Below the pieces are notes generated by a model. It did no database searches. It was given only the letters and a program-made list of their open reading frames with translations, and had not been told where the DNA came from. From an uncultured Pseudomonadales bacterium (GTDB lineage: Bacteria > Pseudomonadota > Gammaproteobacteria > Pseudomonadales > Azotimanducaceae), in NCBI GenBank assembly GCA_938017975.1, contig CALIKQ010000037.1:1-61738 (forward strand): a stretch of DNA of 61,738 nucleotides, read 5' to 3'. The translations under genes were made by a program, and so were the position numbers. Shown piece by piece: positions 1 to 9,044 of the stretch. Positions within the stretch are counted from its first letter, which is position 1, and each line of letters opens with the position of its first letter.

Positions 1-1
1 T

Positions 2-85
2 GCAGGTGCGCTGCGCGGCCCCCAAGGACCGTCGCACAGACGCTGGACTCAAGCCCACATGAATGAAATTGGAGATCAAGTATGA
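2..85 (+). CDS. C-terminal end of an upstream gene (partial)
   Basis: An open frame enters from the left edge and runs 27 codons to a TGA that overlaps the next start codon as ATGA. That 4-base overlap is typical of operon neighbours and is the main reason to call it. The visible residues end with MNEIGDQV and match no family I recognise. The frame could be fortuitous, since only 84 bases are seen. Confidence 0.35.
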   Translation, partial: AGALRGPQGPSHRRWTQAHMNEIGDQV

Positions 86-429
86 TTATTGTTGTTGCCG
101 CATTAGGCTTTGAAACTGAGGCAGACCGCGATCATGCGGTGGCGATCACCCGGGACGTCCAAGCGGCGACTCGAGAGGAAGAAGCAGGGTGTCATGCTTA
201 CTGCTTCGCGCCTGACCCTGTAGTGCCCACGCGCATTCAAGTCTATGAACTCTGGGAAGATAGCGATGCCCTCGCTGCGCATTTTGAACATCATACCTAT
301 CATCAGATGGTGGCATTGCTTGGCTCCGCCAATATTAAAGAAAGTATCAATCGAGCCTATTTGACCGAACGCAGCGAGCCGGTTTACGGGCCAAACGGTG
401 AGAAGAAAAAAGCTTACTTCGTCAACTAA
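82..429 (+). CDS. ABM-fold (antibiotic biosynthesis monooxygenase-like) protein
   Basis: A 115-residue protein with the pattern of the dimeric alpha+beta barrel ABM/quinol monooxygenase family: an N-terminal strand (MIIVVAALGF), a helix rich in acidic and basic residues, the EEAGCHAYCFA strand, then YELWEDSDALAAHFEHHTYHQ, which matches the usual YE-W-D-AL-AH motif near residues 56-75. Family members are cofactor-free oxygenases or stress proteins acting on quinols or polyketides; the substrate cannot be read from sequence. GGAG lies 8 bases before the ATG. It follows a possible upstream gene by ATGA overlap and precedes an amidohydrolase by 14 bases, so it is probably in an operon with that enzyme. 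A second ABM protein occurs at 49226. Confidence 0.85.
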   Translation: MIIVVAALGFETEADRDHAVAITRDVQAATREEEAGCHAYCFAPDPVVPTRIQVYELWEDSDALAAHFEHHTYHQMVALLGSANIKESINRAYLTERSEPVYGPNGEKKKAYFVN

Positions 430-443
430 AGAGATTAGACGCT

Positions 444-1679
444 ATGGAAAGTACGATTTATACCGGAGCTGTCTTGTTTGCGGGGGTCGACGAGTCCGTG
501 ACTTCCAACAGCGCAGTTTGGGTTCGCGATGGCTTGATTGCTTATGCGGGGACTGCTGAAGGGCTACCGGAGACACCCAATGATAGCCAAGTCATCGATG
601 CCAGTGGTCAATTCATTATGCCCGGAATGACTCAAACACATGCCCATTTGTCATTTGCTGATGCCAGTCCATTTGCGATCGGTGATACTGCCGTTGAGGA
701 TGCGACAATTATTGCGGTTGGAAACGCAGAAAAAATGCTGTCCTCTGGATTCACCGCGGCCATTAGTTTTGGTTCAACCTACAAGATCGATGTGGCGTTG
801 CGCGGTGCGATTGAATCCGGACGCATATCGGGTCCACGATTGCTTGCGGCGGGTCGAGATCTAGGTGCAACAGCGAGTAATGTCGATTCTAAGGGAGGAC
901 TCAGCCAGATCGCAGATGGACCCTGGGCGCTGCGTCAGGCCGTTCGTGAACAGCGCAGAGATCGAGTCGACGTGGTCAAAATTTTTATTGACGGAGAAGC
1001 GATTAATCCAACCAACCCTCCAGGAGAGTTATCTTTCTGTGATGAGGAGGTTGAGGCGGTGGTCAGCGAAGCGCACCGACGCAAGATGCGGGTGGCCTGC
1101 CACTCCCGCTCCGCAGCTGCCGTCAAGCAGGCGGTGCGGGCAGGGGTTGATTTCATTGGTCACGCCAATTACCTCGACCAAGAGGCGATAGCCTTGCTCG
1201 CTGCCCGAGACCAAGTGTGCGTCGGTCCGTCGATCGCTTGGGAGGTGCAATATGTTGCCCAGTGCGAATCATTAGGCGTCAGCAAGGCAACCGTAAGGGC
1301 TCAGGGGTACGAGCGAGAGATTGAAGCGACCATTGCCTCCGTCGAAAAAATGCGGGCAGCTGGGATTAAAATGGTCGTAGGCGGTGATTACGGTATCAGT
1401 ATCGCGCCTCATGGGACCTATGCCAAAGACCTAGAATACTTTGTTGATCTTTTCGGAATGCGCCCTGCCGAGGCCATGCTCTGCGCCACACGTAATGGAG
1501 GGTCCGCTTTTGACCCGAAAGGCAGAGTAGGCATTTTAGCGCCTGGCTCAGTTGCGGATATGGTGCTAGTCGACGGGGATCCGCTCAGAGACATCACCGT
1601 TCTGCAAGATCATCAGAAGCTGACCGTTCTTAAAAGCAAGGTTTCTTTGGTTTCCGATTTCGGTGACGAGGAACTTTAA
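444..1679 (+). CDS. Metal-dependent amidohydrolase, imidazolonepropionase-like
   Basis: A 411-residue amidohydrolase-superfamily TIM-barrel enzyme with the small N-terminal beta domain. The metal-binding set is visible: H66 and H68 in THAHL, a likely carbamylated K179 in VVKIF, H220 in ACHSRS, H240 in FIGHAN, and D315 in VVGGDYG. The C-terminal GSVADMVLVDGDPL segment is the usual return strand of the beta domain. The closest style is the Xaa-Pro dipeptidase or imidazolonepropionase-like branch, so it should hydrolyse a cyclic amide, lactone or dipeptide in the cytoplasm, but the substrate is unknown. There is no signal peptide. It starts 14 bases after the ABM protein, suggesting co-transcription. 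Confidence 0.85.
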   Translation: MESTIYTGAVLFAGVDESVTSNSAVWVRDGLIAYAGTAEGLPETPNDSQVIDASGQFIMPGMTQTHAHLSFADASPFAIGDTAVEDATIIAVGNAEKMLSSGFTAAISFGSTYKIDVALRGAIESGRISGPRLLAAGRDLGATASNVDSKGGLSQIADGPWALRQAVREQRRDRVDVVKIFIDGEAINPTNPPGELSFCDEEVEAVVSEAHRRKMRVACHSRSAAAVKQAVRAGVDFIGHANYLDQEAIALLAARDQVCVGPSIAWEVQYVAQCESLGVSKATVRAQGYEREIEATIASVEKMRAAGIKMVVGGDYGISIAPHGTYAKDLEYFVDLFGMRPAEAMLCATRNGGSAFDPKGRVGILAPGSVADMVLVDGDPLRDITVLQDHQKLTVLKSKVSLVSDFGDEEL

Positions 1680-1767
1680 GCGCTTTAACGGTTTGTTGAA
1701 AGGCTAACCACGACCTAGGAGGTTACTTTTGCATTGGCGAATTGATGATTAAAGGGCACATTGACTG

Positions 1768-2322
1768 ATGAACCAAAAAACGGTCTTTTTATTGTTTGTG
1801 ATTGCGTTTGGTCTGGCGTGGTACTTCAATACTGAATCCTCCAATGGCAATGACTCGACCGAGACTGGCTCCTCGGCCTCAGAATTCATATCCAAATTCT
1901 CGATAATGAGGCTTTTCTCCGAATATCAGGGAGATTGGGATTTTCCCCGAAACCTTCCGCCTTTCAACAATAAAGATTTTTTGCTGAGTCAATGCGAGAT
2001 ATCCGATAGTTTGTGCGGTCGATACAACTATCGGACAGAGTGGGAAACCGGTGAGGTCACGCTGTTTAAAGCTGGTGATGTTTATTACTTAGAGTACCAA
2101 CCAGAAGATAACCCGCCGTATATCGGTATGGGGATTTTGAGTGGTTCTTCGCTCGCTGTGACCTTTGCTTTTGCGGGTAATCAAGATATCGGTATAACGC
2201 TCTACACCATTGAAGACGACACACTCTCTGGCGCTTGGACCTGCTTTGAGGAAGATTGTGTGGGCAAGTTGAACTTTGAAAATTTAACAAAGCGGCCTGA
2301 CCCTTTTGGTCATGATGGCTGA
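1768..2322 (+). CDS. Exported or membrane-anchored protein of unknown function
   Basis: A 184-residue protein I do not recognise. Residues 4-20 (KTVFLLFVIAFGLAWYF) form a signal peptide or single anchor, followed by a Ser/Thr/Asn/Asp-rich linker (about 21-40) and a globular part with four cysteines (CEISDSLC and CFEEDC) likely to form disulfides outside the cytoplasm. Alternating strands such as GEVTLFKAGDVYYLEYQ suggest a beta-rich, lipocalin-like fold, but this is only a pattern. No clear ribosome site precedes the ATG. A strong AGGAGG (1717-1722) lies 45 bases upstream, before a short leader frame whose TGA overlaps this ATG, so translational coupling is possible. Confidence 0.6.
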   Translation: MNQKTVFLLFVIAFGLAWYFNTESSNGNDSTETGSSASEFISKFSIMRLFSEYQGDWDFPRNLPPFNNKDFLLSQCEISDSLCGRYNYRTEWETGEVTLFKAGDVYYLEYQPEDNPPYIGMGILSGSSLAVTFAFAGNQDIGITLYTIEDDTLSGAWTCFEEDCVGKLNFENLTKRPDPFGHDG

Positions 2323-2470
2323 CCGAGTTGCATTTCAAGCGAGCAGAGGTAGCATCTGAGAGGCGAGAGGGTATCTAAGAGCATTCACGTCAGTGGTCTT
2401 TGAGCTTGCTAGAACGAAAGTTGAGATGAGAGAACGCAGTAATTGCCTCAGTTGTATTTGGGGGCTTTCC

Positions 2471-3376
2471 CTAAAAAGGTTTTCCTTTGCTTGAAAGCTT
2501 AGAAACAGAGAGCCTAGGCAGCCTGGCTTTGGCTGCGTCGATCTCCCCAGTCGATCTCTGAGCAGGGCCTTTGTAGTCTGGCTCAAATATTCGATGTGGA
2601 TCATCGCCGTTGACGAAGCCGAGATAGCTGCCGCCATAGTGATAACCGATGAGGCGGCGTAGTGGCTCTGGAAAGGACTTGGCTACATGCGGTGGGTTTG
2701 CGAGATATTGATTTTCTTCTTGGCGTAACCAGCCCAGGCTGTATTGCAGCGCAAGGCCGGTGCGCGGCGCTTGCGTGATGTTAGCGCCCCCGCCGTGAAG
2801 CGTGCCGCCCAAGTATATGAGCACCGAGCCTTGCCGCATAGAAGCGGTGATCATTTCCGAGGAAGTCGCTTGCCGATCATCTTGCCAGCGGTGGCTTCCT
2901 GGTACGACTCGAGTGCCGCCATTGTCCGCGTTAAAATCGGTCAACGCCCACATGGTCGGCATGAGGGTGGTGATGCCGAGATGCGAGAGCGGATAGATAT
3001 CGCCATCACGGTGCAAGACTTGCGCTTTAGCACCGTGTTCTAAATGCATCACACCCGAAAAATTCAACTGATAATTAGTCGCGTACTCCAGCAAAATCAG
3101 TTTGGCCAAGGCGAGTACCGTTGGGTGCATTGCAAGTGCTTGAGCTGCAGTTGAACGCTGAAAAATGGCGCCAAGTCTTTTGGTTTTTGCACCGAGGAAT
3201 TCGTCGTGCCCGAATGGCGCTTGTTCAATGTCCGGGAGAAGCTCAGCTCTGGCCTGCCGCGCCAGATCAACGGCTAAATCCTCGATAATCAGATAACCGT
3301 CGGTGAGCAACGCATCTTTTAATGGCTCGATCGATGGATCAATCACTGTATTCATCCGCGGCTCAAAGGTGGTCAT
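2471..3376 (-). CDS. Phytanoyl-CoA dioxygenase (PhyH) family oxygenase
   Basis: A 301-residue Fe(II)/2-oxoglutarate oxygenase of the PhyH family. The facial triad is visible as H122-x-D124 in VLHRDGD and H194 in GTLHGGG; R205 in PRTGLAL is the expected 2-oxoglutarate anchor. The VPGSHRW segment before the distal histidine is a PhyH hallmark. Members hydroxylate CoA esters or free small molecules; the substrate is not deducible. The upstream ATG has no obvious ribosome site and a second ATG seven codons in (3355) is an alternative start. It is transcribed divergently from the hydrolase at 3585, with a palindrome between. A larger PhyH protein is encoded at 12596. Confidence 0.88.
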   Translation of the reverse strand: MTTFEPRMNTVIDPSIEPLKDALLTDGYLIIEDLAVDLARQARAELLPDIEQAPFGHDEFLGAKTKRLGAIFQRSTAAQALAMHPTVLALAKLILLEYATNYQLNFSGVMHLEHGAKAQVLHRDGDIYPLSHLGITTLMPTMWALTDFNADNGGTRVVPGSHRWQDDRQATSSEMITASMRQGSVLIYLGGTLHGGGANITQAPRTGLALQYSLGWLRQEENQYLANPPHVAKSFPEPLRRLIGYHYGGSYLGFVNGDDPHRIFEPDYKGPAQRSTGEIDAAKARLPRLSVSKLSSKGKPF

Positions 3377-3456
3377 TGATGATGTCCATGGTTAATGGAT
3401 TCTAGTCTGCTTCTTTCGATCAGACTTCGCAATCATCTGGCTATCCGTCGAGTCTA

Positions 3457-3473
3457 GACCACTCATCGTGGTC
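3457..3473. promoter_or_regulatory. Palindrome in a divergent intergenic region
   Basis: GACCAC-TCATC-GTGGTC, a perfect 6-bp inverted repeat with a 5-base centre, lies between the divergent PhyH gene and the alpha/beta hydrolase gene. It could be an operator for either; no regulator is encoded next to it. Function is inferred from position only. Confidence 0.3.
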
Positions 3474-3584
3474 AGATGTTTGATGTTGCCAGATTTCATG
3501 GTCGCGGTGTTTAATAGTGCGGCATCAAGCGCTTAGTTCAGGCGTGTAATTCGCCTTTAAAGGGGTTTTCAGCAGGTTTTGATT

Positions 3585-4550
3585 ATGAACGTTCGACCCA
3601 TCTTAAGACGGATTCTTTTATTGTTGTTAGCGAGCTGCTGCTCTGGCCTGATGGCTGAGTCTTCTCGTCGTCTCATCGACGCGCAACCCATGGCCACTGT
3701 TACGACTGAGGGCGTCAAGATCGCCTACCAGTTGCTGGGGCCTGAAGACGCTGATACCGCAGTGTTAGTCATGGGCCTTGGGGCGTCGCATCGAGTTTGG
3801 GGTGACGATTTCGTTCTTGGAATCATCGATGCAGGTTATCGCGTCCTACTGATTGATAATCGAGATACAGGAGATTCGATCCGGTATAGCGAGGCTGAGA
3901 ACCCGGTGCTTTGGTGGCAATTACTTAAATATGAACTGGGTTTCGGTGTGACAGCCTTGTATGAGCTCAGTGATATGGGTAGCGATGTGATCGACGTGAT
4001 GGATGCGCTTTCAATTGGCAAAGCGCATCTGATTGGCGCCTCGATGGGCGGCATGATTGCTCAGGTGATTGCCGTTGAGCATCCCGAGCGCGTCCAAACC
4101 TTGGTCTCGATCATGTCCAGCACTTGGGCGGATCATCTTCCCGAGCCCGGGCGTCAATCAACGGCTGCTATTCGTGACATTGCTGATGATGGTGCGAAAG
4201 ATACTGAGCGCGCAGCTAAAATGAAAAACATGGGTTTTCATGCTGAGGCGATTCCTCGTCAGGTGATGGCAATCCTTGCTGCTGGCGATCGCTCTGAGGC
4301 CGTGCGAATGATCAAAGCGCCAACGTTGGTGATTCATGGCCAGGATGACACTCTGCTATCGGTTGAGCACGGAGAACACACAGCGGAGATGATTGCTAAT
4401 TCAAAGTTGGTTGTGTTCGAGGGTATGGGCCACAATATGCCGGATACTGTGCGCCCGGCAATCCTCAAAGAAATTGGAGCACACCTTGATGCTCACCCTG
4501 CAGAAGCCAGCGCAAATGACGCGAAGCTTGAATCGGGATTGGGCGTGTAA
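3585..4550 (+). CDS. Exported alpha/beta hydrolase
   Basis: A 321-residue alpha/beta hydrolase. The ATG at 3585 is preferred over a TTG two codons earlier because AGCAGG sits 8 bases before it. Residues 8-25 form a signal sequence (ILLLLLASCCSG) that also contains a lipobox-like LASC, so the mature protein may be a lipoprotein. Catalytic features: oxyanion strand VMGLGASH, nucleophile S153 in GASMGG, acid Asp in HGQDD near 254, and His in EGMGHNMP near 283. The family hydrolyses esters, lactones or C-C bonds; the natural substrate is unknown. Export from the cytoplasm is unusual for this branch and suggests a scavenging role. It is monocistronic by spacing. Confidence 0.85.
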   Translation: MNVRPILRRILLLLLASCCSGLMAESSRRLIDAQPMATVTTEGVKIAYQLLGPEDADTAVLVMGLGASHRVWGDDFVLGIIDAGYRVLLIDNRDTGDSIRYSEAENPVLWWQLLKYELGFGVTALYELSDMGSDVIDVMDALSIGKAHLIGASMGGMIAQVIAVEHPERVQTLVSIMSSTWADHLPEPGRQSTAAIRDIADDGAKDTERAAKMKNMGFHAEAIPRQVMAILAAGDRSEAVRMIKAPTLVIHGQDDTLLSVEHGEHTAEMIANSKLVVFEGMGHNMPDTVRPAILKEIGAHLDAHPAEASANDAKLESGLGV

Positions 4551-4609
4551 GTCGTGATGTCCTCGATCGACCAGTTACAGTCAAAGGTCAGCGGCTGCAA
4601 AATCGTCAG

Positions 4610-5359
4610 TTATTGCAGGCGTGACTCAAAGTAATTCAGTACTTTATCCAAAGCTGCTCGCGCCGGCGCGCCGCCTTTGATGAGGTCCAAAGTCAACACC
4701 GAGTGGCCTTTGCCTGGCAATTCGATCATCTCTACTCTTCGCGTTTCATCGTTAAAGGCGTGATCAATCGCTTCAAATTTGGGCGCCCTGCACAGCGGAT
4801 CCCCTTCAAAGCGCAATGCTAGAACATTGCCTTTTTGATCAATGCTGGCTCTCGCTGCCGCGATCTCATCGGTCGACATATGCAAAGCCTCCTGATCGTT
4901 AAAGGGCAATGAGGGCTGGCTGGCAACTGCGGCTAGCACAGCGTCATCGGCGATGAGGGACAGCGCGAAATTACCTGTCAGGCACATGCCCACAACGCCG
5001 ATTCGACGTGTGTTGTTGGACCCTTGCTCATCGCGGCAAAGTGCTTTGAGCCAATCGACAATCGGGCTGCTCTGATTTTTCTCAAACAATTTAAATTGAC
5101 GACGCATACAAAATACACGAATAAGATTTCCGACCAAGGAAACCTTGCCCAACGGGCCGAGCAGGTGTGGCATCACCACCCGAAAACCTCGGGTGAAGAA
5201 GGCATCAGCGAGGCTTAAGGTCTCCGGTCCAATTCCAGGCAGTTCTTGAATGATAATGATAGTTGCCGGGCCATCACCCCGGCTGTAAACATCATGGCTG
5301 ACCTGGTGGCCGTCTGAGAGTGCAGCCGAGAATTGTCGTTTGGTATATCCCTCTAACAT
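4610..5359 (-). CDS. Dienelactone hydrolase family protein
   Basis: A 249-residue cytoplasmic hydrolase of the dienelactone hydrolase family. The nucleophile is a cysteine, C126 in VVGMCLTGN (family motif GxCxG), with E39 in IIIQELPG, the Glu that modulates that Cys in dienelactone hydrolases, and H219 in LPGKGHS. Dienelactone hydrolases open 4-carboxymethylenebutenolide in chlorocatechol or modified ortho-cleavage pathways; many paralogues act on other lactones or esters. No ring-cleavage genes are adjacent, so the true substrate is open. It converges on the hydrolase that ends at 4550. Confidence 0.85.
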   Translation of the reverse strand: MLEGYTKRQFSAALSDGHQVSHDVYSRGDGPATIIIIQELPGIGPETLSLADAFFTRGFRVVMPHLLGPLGKVSLVGNLIRVFCMRRQFKLFEKNQSSPIVDWLKALCRDEQGSNNTRRIGVVGMCLTGNFALSLIADDAVLAAVASQPSLPFNDQEALHMSTDEIAAARASIDQKGNVLALRFEGDPLCRAPKFEAIDHAFNDETRRVEMIELPGKGHSVLTLDLIKGGAPARAALDKVLNYFESRLQ

Positions 5360-5471
5360 ATCGGCTCCAATAAGATGTGCCCGTGAATGATTGCTCTGTG
5401 ACCGCTGATAGCATGCTGATATGGATGCGCTGGCTCAAACCGGCGTGCGTGTCACCGGATTGTCGAAGCGA

Positions 5472-6179
5472 TCAGTATGCCACTAGCATCACAATTATCC
5501 CCAAAGCAGCAATTGTAAGGATGTGCGGCACATAGTTGAGCGCTTTAAGGATTTTAACCACACGCTGCAATTGAGCCGATTCGTTTGAGCGCGGGTAGGG
5601 GATGCTGGGGATCTCAACCTTTAAGAATGTACACAAAGGAGCCCAGCCTTCAGTGGCGGCATGGACCAGTAATTGATCTGGTGGTACCACCCGTCGTACT
5701 TCCGCCAATCGATCATTAAAAAACTCAATAGCATGAGCCTGATCCTCAAAGCGATCAGAGAGTTCATTTTTCCAAATGGTCAGGTGAACCATTTTGGCCC
5801 ATCGGTCGAGGTGGGGGACAAGCTTCCTGAGCCAAAGCGGCAGGCTTGGAACGACCTGGTAAATCGTCTTGGCAACGCTGTGATACCAGGCTTCGGGAGG
5901 GCGATCGCTGAAAATAACAAGCGCATCGGGAAAAGTATCCAATAAGGTTCGATAGTAAGCCGATGCCGGCCAGTCAACTGCAGCCTGATAGTCCTGGAAT
6001 ACCTCGTGCCAATCTACTGGCAATCCATTGGCGGCGTCTAAAAACCATTGGGTCTGCTGGGGATTTTCAATGCAGGCCTTCATGTGATGGCAGGGGCCGA
6101 ATCCAAGGTGCTCGAGCGCGGTCATAAGAGAGACAGTGCCCGTCCGGCCGGGTGCGGCGCCTATAATCTTTAATGGCAT
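5472..6179 (-). CDS. Sulfotransferase family protein with C-terminal membrane segment
   Basis: A 235-residue protein beginning MPLKIIGAAPGRTGT. The first strand and GxxRTGTxSL loop (residues 5-19) match the 5'-phosphosulfate loop of sulfotransferases of the Sulfotransfer_4 type, and LVIFSDRPPEAWYHS (about 110-124) matches the 3'-phosphate-binding region containing R and S. The ATG at 6179 is chosen because GGGAG lies just upstream; a reading from 6242 adds 21 residues with no ribosome site. Residues 214-235 (ILTIAALGIIVMLVAY) form a hydrophobic tail, unusual for the family and suggestive of tail anchoring to the inner membrane. It would transfer sulfate from PAPS to a carbohydrate or lipid; the acceptor is unknown. 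Confidence 0.8.
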   Translation of the reverse strand: MPLKIIGAAPGRTGTVSLMTALEHLGFGPCHHMKACIENPQQTQWFLDAANGLPVDWHEVFQDYQAAVDWPASAYYRTLLDTFPDALVIFSDRPPEAWYHSVAKTIYQVVPSLPLWLRKLVPHLDRWAKMVHLTIWKNELSDRFEDQAHAIEFFNDRLAEVRRVVPPDQLLVHAATEGWAPLCTFLKVEIPSIPYPRSNESAQLQRVVKILKALNYVPHILTIAALGIIVMLVAY

Positions 6180-6380
6180 ACTTAAAACTCCCTTGCTTGA
6201 ATGTCCAGACATTAGCAAGCGCGACCTGCTGTGAACAGGCATTTAACGATTGTGCCAAGGTTTACATTGGGCGGGCATCGCGATTTGAGCCTTTATCCAA
6301 TCCGTGCACGGTTCGGGCGTCTTTTTGCAGGCGGCGGTGAGGGCTTATCGCCTCGCAAAAAAGGCTGAGCCCAGATCTCA

Positions 6381-8249
6381 TCAATCCCGTGCAAGCCATG
6401 CGGGAATTGCCGCGATCATATATTCGCCGTGTGGAATATAAAGCGCTGAGGCCGCCGCTCGGTCATCGGATACAATGATTTCGCCGAAGTGTTTGAACGC
6501 TTTGATGACAGGCCTGAGGTCCTTTGGCCAGGTACTGGTGTCTTGACGTTGCAAAATGCCCGCGAGCTCGAGCCATTTTGCTCGCGGCGCGTCTCTCATT
6601 GCCACCGCACTGCGACTCTCAGGCGAAATCATATCGACAACTCGGTTAAGCGGGGTATCCATTCGATAGGGCCTCGCTTTAGGCATCTCTCGTCCCGAGA
6701 TTCTCGCCTCCAATGCTTGCTGTCCAAGCAGCCTCGCGTACCATTTAACCGGCTCAAGCAGTAATGCGATTTTAACCTGCGTTGCATCTAGGCCGAGTCC
6801 ATCAAGCGCTGTTTTTTGTTTGGCCTCGAGTGAAAAAAATGTGCTGCACAGCAGGGCGTCCAATCTGGTTTGAAAATCTGAGTGGGGTTCATCGCTCCAG
6901 AGGCGTTCTGCCACTGCGGGTAATCTTGACCATAACCTGGTTTCAAGTGTGTGCTCGTCCACGAGCTCGGACCAGAGACAGGCTTCACCACCCAAGACGT
7001 GGGTTGCCCGCTCGATTTCGACTGCCTGCTCTCGCCAGTGGTGTCTCCATAGAAGGCCTTCTTTGACATGCTGCAGGCGTTCATCTTCCTGCTGGGCATC
7101 CTCTAGGGCCATCGCATCGGACTGATCTGCTTCTATATCAAAGGCGTAGTGGAGGTCAGCAGGAAAGTGGAGGTCTAAGTAGTACGGCGCGGAAACGATA
7201 CTCTTGAGGCCTTTTCGTCCAATTCTGTCCCGAGTGGTCATGCCGCGCCAGTTCTGCACGATCATTTCGGGCATGTCATCGTGTAGGACTTCGTCCCATC
7301 CGATCGCCGTTCTCCCGAGAGAGGAGACGAGCTTAACAACCCGTCGAGTAAAGTAATTTTGTAGAGATGATAGGTCAGTAAAGCCCAGTCTGACCATTTC
7401 CGAGGAAATTGTTGGATCTTTACTCCACCAAGCGGGATGAACCTCGTCGCCTCCAATGTGAATGTGCTCACCAGGAAATACCGATGCCACTTCACTGAAG
7501 ATTGTCTCTAACGCGCTAAAGACGCGTTCGTCAGTAGGGTTGAGACAAGCCTTGTGGACACCGAAACGATGGGTGGGCTCAACCGGTAAGCAGCCCCATT
7601 CCGGATAAGCCTGGAGCCAACTGGTCACATGGCCCGGTACATCGAGTTCTGGCACGATTTCGACGCCCCGTGCTTGACCATACGCTACCAGATGTCGCAA
7701 TTCGGTTTGGGTGTAGTGTTGATGCGACTGCAGTTTTGGGTAGGCCTCGCACTCAAAGCGGAAGGCTTGGTCGTCGGTCAAGTGAAGATGCAAGACATTC
7801 ATCTTGAGAAGCGTCATGCCGTCGATCACTTTTTTCAGTAAACCGATCGATAAAAAATGTCGTGCCGGGTCGATTAAAAGTCCTCTCCAAGCGAATCGAG
7901 GTTGATCTATGATGCGCTCGAATGAATCTAGAGCCTCGTTTTGATGGAGTTGCAAGATGGTTACTGCGCCATAGATTGCGCCGGTTGTCGAGCTCGCTAA
8001 AAGCTCTATGCCCTGAGGACTGGCACTCAGCGTGTATCGCTCCTTGCTTTTGTCCGAGAGACCCCTGGGCATTATGGCAATGATGAGGTTGCCGCCAGGG
8101 ATTTTTTTAATCGGGGCCAATAAGGTCTCGACGAACGAAATAGCCTCACAATTGCGCCATTGGATCGAGAGCGGAAGGTGGGCTACGCGCTCAACCGGTT
8201 GAGTCAGGTGATTTGGATGAGGAACGCAGTGTGTTCGGTGTTGTGCCAT
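6381..8249 (-). CDS. Beta-N-acetylhexosaminidase, GH20
   Basis: A 622-residue glycoside hydrolase family 20 enzyme. The N-terminal GH20b-type domain (residues about 20-115) is followed by the catalytic barrel starting RFAWRGLLIDPARHF. The catalytic Asp-Glu pair is D268-E269 in IHIGGDEVHP, and the conserved NVLHLHLTDDQ and VPELDVPGH strands are present. It should remove terminal GlcNAc or GalNAc from chitooligosaccharides or glycoconjugates by substrate-assisted catalysis. No signal peptide is visible, so it probably works on imported oligosaccharides. The ATG at 8249 is preferred over a TTG at 8276. No chitinase or transporter gene lies beside it. Confidence 0.92.
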   Translation of the reverse strand: MAQHRTHCVPHPNHLTQPVERVAHLPLSIQWRNCEAISFVETLLAPIKKIPGGNLIIAIMPRGLSDKSKERYTLSASPQGIELLASSTTGAIYGAVTILQLHQNEALDSFERIIDQPRFAWRGLLIDPARHFLSIGLLKKVIDGMTLLKMNVLHLHLTDDQAFRFECEAYPKLQSHQHYTQTELRHLVAYGQARGVEIVPELDVPGHVTSWLQAYPEWGCLPVEPTHRFGVHKACLNPTDERVFSALETIFSEVASVFPGEHIHIGGDEVHPAWWSKDPTISSEMVRLGFTDLSSLQNYFTRRVVKLVSSLGRTAIGWDEVLHDDMPEMIVQNWRGMTTRDRIGRKGLKSIVSAPYYLDLHFPADLHYAFDIEADQSDAMALEDAQQEDERLQHVKEGLLWRHHWREQAVEIERATHVLGGEACLWSELVDEHTLETRLWSRLPAVAERLWSDEPHSDFQTRLDALLCSTFFSLEAKQKTALDGLGLDATQVKIALLLEPVKWYARLLGQQALEARISGREMPKARPYRMDTPLNRVVDMISPESRSAVAMRDAPRAKWLELAGILQRQDTSTWPKDLRPVIKAFKHFGEIIVSDDRAAASALYIPHGEYMIAAIPAWLARD

Positions 8250-8550
8250 GGCTACTCGTGACTGGTGGGGTCGCAAACTCTGCAGAAGATGCTAGGGGAT
8301 AAGAAAGGTCCTGCGCAAGTCCGCCGTTAACGCTTCCACGCAACCATATAGGTCAGTAGACGTTTCGATGGTTTGTCGATGCGTCGAGCAGCTCGGAGGC
8401 ATCAACCTTTTAATGACCGCCGGTTGTGCTACAGGCCCGAGCCGTCATGGTGACAACGCTAGGGAACTCCGCTCAAACGCCGTGCGCCCTATCAGGTACA
8501 TTGACGCATGGCCAACGGACCCTTCGAAACATAGGCACGGCGGACTCTGG

Positions 8551-8889
8551 TTATCGAACGGCAATGAGCTCAACTTCGAAGACCAGTGTTGTGTTGCCAG
8601 GGATCGGCCCCACGCCGTTGGCGCCATAGCCGAGTTCAGGCGGCACGGTGAGCTTCCACTTATCGCCTTCCTTCATCATTTGAAGCGCCTCAGTCCATCC
8701 CGCAATGACACCGTTGACAGGCAAGTCGATGGGCTCGCCGCGTTCGACGGAGCTGTCAAAGACTCTGCCGTCTTCAAACGTGCCGTGATAATGCGCGCTG
8801 ACAGTGTCGGTTGGGCCGGGCGTGGCGCCTTCCCCCGACTCTAGAATCTCATATTGCAGGCCTGATGCCGTGGTAATGGTGTCACCCAT
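8551..8889 (-). CDS. FKBP-type peptidyl-prolyl cis-trans isomerase
   Basis: A 112-residue single-domain FKBP. The start at 8889 (MGDTITTASGLQYEI) has AGGAG seven bases upstream, so a longer reading from 8916 is rejected. Conserved features are VSAHYHGTFEDGRVFDSS, GVIAGWTEALQMMKEGDK, the ELGYG...GPIPGNTTLVFEVEL core and the aromatic pocket residues within them. It catalyses prolyl isomerisation during folding. Lacking a signal peptide, it acts in the cytoplasm. It is divergently placed from nothing recognisable and appears monocistronic. Confidence 0.95.
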   Translation of the reverse strand: MGDTITTASGLQYEILESGEGATPGPTDTVSAHYHGTFEDGRVFDSSVERGEPIDLPVNGVIAGWTEALQMMKEGDKWKLTVPPELGYGANGVGPIPGNTTLVFEVELIAVR

Positions 8890-9044
8890 GGTGTCGCTCC
8901 TTTTAAAAAAAGGCACGGTATCACACCAGAAGTTGCTTTGTGGAGCGAATATTGCTCAGCGACGGTATCGCTTCGCGAACAAGTCGCTGGATGACTCCGA
9001 GAGAAAGCTACGACGTTGGGTCAAGGCGTTGGTCCCGAGTCCGG

